A stretch of DNA of 64,000 nucleotides from Galbibacter pacificus (lineage in GTDB: Bacteria > Bacteroidota > Bacteroidia > Flavobacteriales > Flavobacteriaceae), in NCBI RefSeq assembly GCF_029603155.1, contig NZ_JAPMUA010000003.1, positions 186,001 to 250,000 of the forward strand, read 5' to 3'. Below are positions 60,445 through 64,000 of this stretch, piece by piece. The notes under the pieces were generated by a model. It searched no databases. It saw only the letters and a list, made by a program, of their open reading frames with translations, and was not told the DNA's origin. The position numbers were made by a program, and so were the translations under genes. Numbering within the stretch: position 1 is the stretch's first letter; every line of letters begins with the position of its first letter.

Positions 60445-61195
60445 ATTTTAAAAGTTGCATCTCATTTCCATCAAAAACGGCATAGGTGTAATAAGAAATC
60501 CAATCACCTAAATTAAAATATTTGCTATTGTTTGCTAAAGTTATTTCCAAAGGAAGGTGCCTGTGCCCAAAAACAAAATAATTGCGGTGTCTATTTTCAA
60601 GCTTTCGCTTGCAGTATTGTACAAGCCATTCATTTTCTTCCCCTAAAAACTTAATATCTTCATCGCCGGAAATCAATTTGTTTTTTACCGACAGATATTG
60701 TGCTAGTTTTACTCCCAAATCAGGATGGAGCCACCTAAAAAACCATTTTGCCACAGGATTGGTAAATACTTTTTTCATCCGTTTGTAACCTTTATCTCCC
60801 GGCCCCAGGCCATCTCCGTGGCCGATAAGAAAGGTTTTGTTGTTAAAGGTATATTCTTGTGGTTTATGGTATACGGGGATATGGAGTTCTTCTTCAAAAT
60901 AACCGTTCATCCACAAATCGTGATTTCCTACAAAATAATAAACCGGAATACCGGCATCGGTAATTTCTGCCAGTTTCCCCAAGGTTCTTGTAAACCCTTT
61001 GGGAACAACGCTTTTGTATTCAAACCAGAAGTCGAACAAATCCCCTAATAAAAAAATGGCGGCTGCATCTTCTTTTACATGGTCGAGCCACGCCACAAAT
61101 TTTTTTTCACGAACCAAACTTTCTTTATGGTCTGGTGCCCCTAAATGATTGTCGGAAGCAAAATATATTTTTTTACCCTCGGGAATGTTCATCAA
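60428..61195 (-). CDS. lpxH: UDP-2,3-diacylglucosamine diphosphatase (LpxH-type metallophosphoesterase)
   Basis: A 255-residue calcineurin-like phosphoesterase. Metal ligands: IYFASDNHLGAPDHKES, FLLGDLFDFWFEYK, YFVGNHDLWMNG, FLIGHGDGLGPGDKGYKRMK and FVFGHRHLPLEIT. The GDGLGPGD...KRMKKVF segment is characteristic of Bacteroidota LpxH homologues in lipid A synthesis; the exact substrate is inferred from family. Upstream lies a near-consensus TATCTTTA. Confidence 0.85.
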   Translation of the reverse strand: MMNIPEGKKIYFASDNHLGAPDHKESLVREKKFVAWLDHVKEDAAAIFLLGDLFDFWFEYKSVVPKGFTRTLGKLAEITDAGIPVYYFVGNHDLWMNGYFEEELHIPVYHKPQEYTFNNKTFLIGHGDGLGPGDKGYKRMKKVFTNPVAKWFFRWLHPDLGVKLAQYLSVKNKLISGDEDIKFLGEENEWLVQYCKRKLENRHRNYFVFGHRHLPLEITLANNSKYFNLGDWISYYTYAVFDGNEMQLLKYEDVQ

Positions 61196-61265
61196 TTTTG
61201 TTTAAAGGTGTAAAGATAAAATAAATAGTTTTCAGAACGATGATCATCGGGGAGGTTGAAAAAAC

Positions 61266-61730
61266 TTAAATGGGTTCATGTTCATTGTCGCTGGCATACC
61301 ATTCGGCAAAAGAGGTTTCAGTTTCCTGCAATTTTAGCGAATGTAATTTGATATGTTGGGGAAGTTTTTTTTGAATTTTTTTTGCAAAATCAATCACCAT
61401 GTTTTCACTGGTGGGTTGATAATCCACTAAAATAACGTTGTGCCCCCGCCCAGATAATTCTTTGGCCAATTCTACATGCGGTGTGTTTTTGTTAAAAACC
61501 GTGGCATGATCAAAAACATCGACAATATCTTCTTTCACGATTTTTTTTAAATCACCAAAATCGATTACCATCCCCAATTTTACGTGCGAAGTGTCGGTAA
61601 TGGGTGTTCCAATTACGGTTACAGACAATTTGTAACTATGCCCATGCACATTCCTGCATTTTCCGTCGTAACCATAAAGGGCATGGCCGGTTTCAAAACT
61701 GAACTGTTTGGTAATTCTTATTGTACTCAT
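61266..61730 (-). CDS. 6-pyruvoyl-tetrahydropterin synthase / QueD family enzyme
   Basis: A 154-residue protein. Zinc histidines: FSFETGHALYGYDGKCRNVH plus GHSYKLSVTVIG, with catalytic Cys in GKCRNVHGHSY. VIDFGDLKKIVKEDIVDVFD, HATVFNKNT and PTSENMVIDFAKKIQKKLP complete the pattern, and LKLQETETSFAEW contains the substrate-binding Glu. Probably makes 6-carboxytetrahydropterin for queuosine (QueD), but no other queuosine gene is nearby to settle it. Confidence 0.9.
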   Translation of the reverse strand: MSTIRITKQFSFETGHALYGYDGKCRNVHGHSYKLSVTVIGTPITDTSHVKLGMVIDFGDLKKIVKEDIVDVFDHATVFNKNTPHVELAKELSGRGHNVILVDYQPTSENMVIDFAKKIQKKLPQHIKLHSLKLQETETSFAEWYASDNEHEPI

Positions 61731-61747
61731 CTCCAGGAAAATTTTTA

Positions 61748-61755
61748 CAAAGATA
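61748..61755 (-). promoter_or_regulatory. Bacteroidota -7 element of the QueD-like gene
   Basis: On the minus strand the bases read TATCTTTG, an exact TAnnTTTG match 17 bases before the ATG. No TTG at the -33 distance. Confidence 0.55.
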
Positions 61756-61914
61756 ATGAGAATTATATAGGAAAAATGCGTTTTTAAATGGATGCTCCTT
61801 ATTATAATTTTTGAAGCAAACTTTATTAAAACCCACAGGCTTGCTACTCAAGAATGAGATTTTATGGATTTCCCTTCTTTTATTTTATGAAACCATAAAA
61901 AAGCAACCCTAAAA

Positions 61915-61945
61915 TTTGTAAATATGCTCCAAGTGAATATATTTG
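61915..61945 (+). promoter_or_regulatory. Complete Bacteroidota promoter of the pectin locus
   Basis: TTTG at 61915-61918 and TATATTTG at 61938-61945 are separated by exactly 19 bases, the spacing known for Bacteroidota housekeeping promoters (TTTG-N19-TAnnTTTG). Of the promoters seen in this window it is the only one with both elements correctly placed. It is 40 bases before the GH28 start. Confidence 0.75.
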
Positions 61946-61959
61946 TGTAATCGATTGCA
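61946..61959 (+). promoter_or_regulatory. LacI-type operator over the transcription start
   Basis: TGTAATCGATTGCA reads the same on both strands at 12 of 14 positions, with a central CG and core AATCGATT. This is the form of LacI/GalR-family operators. It begins at the base right after the -7 element, so a bound repressor would block initiation. The regulator gene is not in the window. Confidence 0.6.
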
Positions 61960-61984
61960 TTAAACACACCATAAAACAGCCAAA

Positions 61985-63382
61985 ATGAAAAAGCTTCTAT
62001 TAAGCCTTATAACTACATTGTTGATTTTTTCATGTAAAGAAGAATCAAAAAAAGAAATTGTCCAAGAAGACCCTGTTGCTAAAATTATTGAAGGGATTAT
62101 TGTTCCTGAATTTCCCGATAAAACTTTCAACATTAAAGATTTTGGTGCCGTAAACGATGGGAAAACCGATAATACCAATGCCATAAAAGAAGCTATCAAG
62201 GCATGCACCAATACCGGTGGCGGAAAGGTAATTATTCCCAAAGGAAAATACCTTACGGGACCGATTCACCTAAAAAGCAATATAAATTTACATTTGGAAG
62301 AAGGGGCCGAGGTGCTTTTCACCAAAGATAAAAAGGCATATTTACCGGTGGTACACACTTCTTATGAAGGGGTGGAACTCATGAACTATTCCCCGCTTAT
62401 CTATGCTTACAAACAAAAAAATATTGCCGTGACCGGAAAAGGGGTTTTTAACGGGCAAGCAGGTAAAAAAAATTGGTGGCCTTGGTGTGGAGCTGAGCGT
62501 TACGGACATAAAGAAGGAGCGCCTCAACAAAAGGATTCCATTAATTTGCCAACTTTACGCAAAATGAATGAAGCCGGAACCCCGGTTGCAGAACGTGTTT
62601 TTGGCGAAGGGCATCATTTGCGCCCTACATTTTTTGAACCCTTTGAATGCGAAAACATTTTGGTACAAGGCGTAACCTTTACCAATGCACCTTTTTGGGT
62701 AATGCACCCCATAAAATCAACAAACATTACTGTTGATGGCGTTACCGTAAGCAGTCATGGACCCAACAACGATGGTTGCGATCCCGAATACAGCAAGAAT
62801 GTATACATAAAAAATTGTTTGTTTGATACGGGCGATGATTGTATCGCCATAAAATCGGGAAGAAACGATGATGGAAGGCGGGTAAATATCCCAAGCGAAA
62901 ATATTGTAGTTGAAAATTGCGAAATGAAAGACGGTCACGGAGGAGTTGTAATGGGAAGCGAAATTTCTGCCGGGGTACGCAATGTGTATGTAAGAAACTG
63001 TAAAATGGACAGTCCGAACCTGGAACGTGCCATCCGTATTAAAACCAACACGCTTCGTGGTGGGTTTGTGGAGAATGTTTTTGTAAAGAATATTGAAGTT
63101 GGACAGGTAAAAGAAGCATTTTTAAAAATAAATACCCATTATGGAATTTATGCCAACCAAGAAGGTAATTACATGCCGAGCATTAAAAATATACATATAG
63201 AAGATGTCAAGGTTGATAACGGAGGAAAATATGGAATTTTAATACGTGGGCGCAAAGCAAACCCCGTAAAAAACATCACTTTTAAAAACGTTACCATCAA
63301 AAAGGCAAAAATGCCAATGCTTGTGGAACATGCAGAGCCTATTCAGTTTACAAATACAACCATCAACGGAGCGAAATACTGA
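61985..63382 (+). CDS. Glycoside hydrolase family 28 lipoprotein (polygalacturonase-type)
   Basis: A 465-residue protein with a lipobox (LLIFSCKEES; Cys17). A right-handed beta-helix is opened by FNIKDFGAVNDGKTDNTNAI and IKACTNTGGGKVIIPKGKYL. Catalytic segments: SSHGPNNDGCDPEYSKNVYI (Asn-Asp and Asp), CLFDTGDDCIAIKSGRNDDG (Asp-Asp), DGHGGVVMGSEISAG (His) and RAIRIKTNTLRGG (RIK). It cleaves galacturonan or related pectin side-chains at the cell surface. It has its own promoter with a LacI-type operator and is followed after 14 bases by a GH43 gene. Confidence 0.94.
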   Translation: MKKLLLSLITTLLIFSCKEESKKEIVQEDPVAKIIEGIIVPEFPDKTFNIKDFGAVNDGKTDNTNAIKEAIKACTNTGGGKVIIPKGKYLTGPIHLKSNINLHLEEGAEVLFTKDKKAYLPVVHTSYEGVELMNYSPLIYAYKQKNIAVTGKGVFNGQAGKKNWWPWCGAERYGHKEGAPQQKDSINLPTLRKMNEAGTPVAERVFGEGHHLRPTFFEPFECENILVQGVTFTNAPFWVMHPIKSTNITVDGVTVSSHGPNNDGCDPEYSKNVYIKNCLFDTGDDCIAIKSGRNDDGRRVNIPSENIVVENCEMKDGHGGVVMGSEISAGVRNVYVRNCKMDSPNLERAIRIKTNTLRGGFVENVFVKNIEVGQVKEAFLKINTHYGIYANQEGNYMPSIKNIHIEDVKVDNGGKYGILIRGRKANPVKNITFKNVTIKKAKMPMLVEHAEPIQFTNTTINGAKY

Positions 63383-63396
63383 AAACATTCAAAAAA

Positions 63397-64000
63397 ATGC
63401 TTGGCAAGATTTTAAAAACACTTTTTCTAACGGGCGTTGTATTTCAAGGGTCTTATGCACAGAATACTGATTTGTACAAATCCGATGTCTGGGTAGCCGA
63501 TCAAGGTGATGGAACCTACAAAAACCCTATTTTACATGCCGATTATTCAGATCCGGACGTGGTGCGTGTGGGCAATGATTATTACATGACGGCTTCCAGT
63601 TTTAACTGTGCCCCGGGACTTCCCGTACTTCATTCAAAAGACATGGTAAATTGGGAACTTATTAATTACGCACTTCGGGAGCAAATTCCTGTTGATCATT
63701 TTAAAATTCCCCAACATGGAAACGGCGTTTGGGCACCGAGCATCCGTTATCATAACAATGAAATTTATATTTATTGGGGCGATCCTGATTTCGGAATTTA
63801 CATGGTAAAAACCAAAGACCCGTTTGGTAAATGGGATGAGCCCGTCTTGGTAATGGAGGCCAAAGGAGCCATTGACCCCAGTCCGCTTTGGGACGACAAT
63901 GGGAAAGCCTATTTGGTACATGCCTGGGCAGGTAGCCGTGCCGGAGTAAAAAGTTTGTTGACCGTGCATGAAATGAACTCCGAAGGAACCAAAATACTGG
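63397..64000 (+). CDS. Glycoside hydrolase family 43 enzyme, 3' end outside window
   Basis: 201 codons are present before the right edge. Signal peptide ends GSYAQ. The start of the five-bladed propeller reads NPILHADYSDPDVVRVGNDY (catalytic base Asp in YSDPDV), YMTASSFNCAPGLPVLHSKD, MVNWELI, GVWAPSIRYHNNEIYIYWGD and GAIDPSPLWDDNGKAYLVHA, the second catalytic Asp region. Relatives are beta-xylosidases or alpha-L-arabinofuranosidases. As the second gene of a pectin-type locus it probably removes arabinose or xylose side-chains. Confidence 0.92.
   Translation, partial: MLGKILKTLFLTGVVFQGSYAQNTDLYKSDVWVADQGDGTYKNPILHADYSDPDVVRVGNDYYMTASSFNCAPGLPVLHSKDMVNWELINYALREQIPVDHFKIPQHGNGVWAPSIRYHNNEIYIYWGDPDFGIYMVKTKDPFGKWDEPVLVMEAKGAIDPSPLWDDNGKAYLVHAWAGSRAGVKSLLTVHEMNSEGTKIL

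Noticed and set aside
1..64000. CRISPR arrays, tRNA or rRNA genes, intact insertion sequences
   Set aside because: No regularly spaced repeats, no cloverleaf with a TTCGA-type arm, and no transposase frame were seen by eye; short or degenerate ones could be missed without a profile scan.

Overview
This window comes from the chromosome of a member of the Bacteroidota, most likely a free-living, probably marine, Flavobacteriaceae species. The evidence is the low GC content, the near absence of Shine-Dalgarno sites, several TAnnTTTG promoter elements, lipoprotein and signal-peptide styles typical of the phylum, and gene neighbours such as DUF177-rpmF-fabH-accB-accC and overlapping tdk-alr. I saw no rRNA, tRNA or CRISPR array.

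Layout. (1) 1-2.9 kb is an accessory, partly decayed region: the edge of a 'mobile mystery protein A' gene, a frameshifted histidine-kinase remnant, a RelE/ParE-type toxin-antitoxin pair, a plasmid/ICE-type ssb followed by a RadC-like stub, and an ECF sigma gene cut off within region 4. A probable element boundary lies near 2.40-2.42 kb. (2) 3-12.7 kb holds scattered single genes: a DHFR-like reductase, a secreted hydrolase, DUF983, AraC, two VOC proteins, TauE/SafE, and two DUF1254/DUF1214 lipoproteins followed by an outer-membrane barrel. (3) 12.7-26.8 kb is an envelope-polysaccharide region. It contains an MdoB/LTA-synthase-like phosphotransferase, an LVIVD lipoprotein, and a seven-gene minus-strand operon. 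That operon couples a four-PAS hybrid kinase, an Hpt protein and a receiver to a HEAT-repeat membrane protein, a processive family-2 glycosyltransferase, a TPR/YaiO-type porin and an unknown membrane-anchored protein. This is the most interesting system in the window; the glycosyltransferase appears to lack an ATG, GTG or TTG start.

(4) 27-53 kb is mostly housekeeping: an OmpA/PD40 protein, ribE, pdxA, the fatty-acid initiation operon, an FAD oxidase with mtgA and a GreA-like protein, an ABC ATPase, secreted M28 and S9A peptidases, asd, mscL, alr, tdk, rsmI, a UDG-like protein, osmC and recJ. (5) 53.3-58.4 kb is an oxidative-repair locus: msrB, msrA, selO, a DM13 protein, a broken small gene, a second divergent MsrA-like protein and a hydrolase-OsmC fusion. 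(6) 58.4-61.7 kb (minus strand) holds a GluR0-type ligand-gated K+ channel, a hydrolase, lpxH and a queD/PTPS homologue. (7) From 61.9 kb a polysaccharide utilisation locus begins (GH28 polygalacturonase, then GH43). It has a well-spaced Bacteroidota promoter with a LacI-type palindrome directly over the expected transcription start.

Assignments rest on reading motifs and remembered family features; no database search was run.
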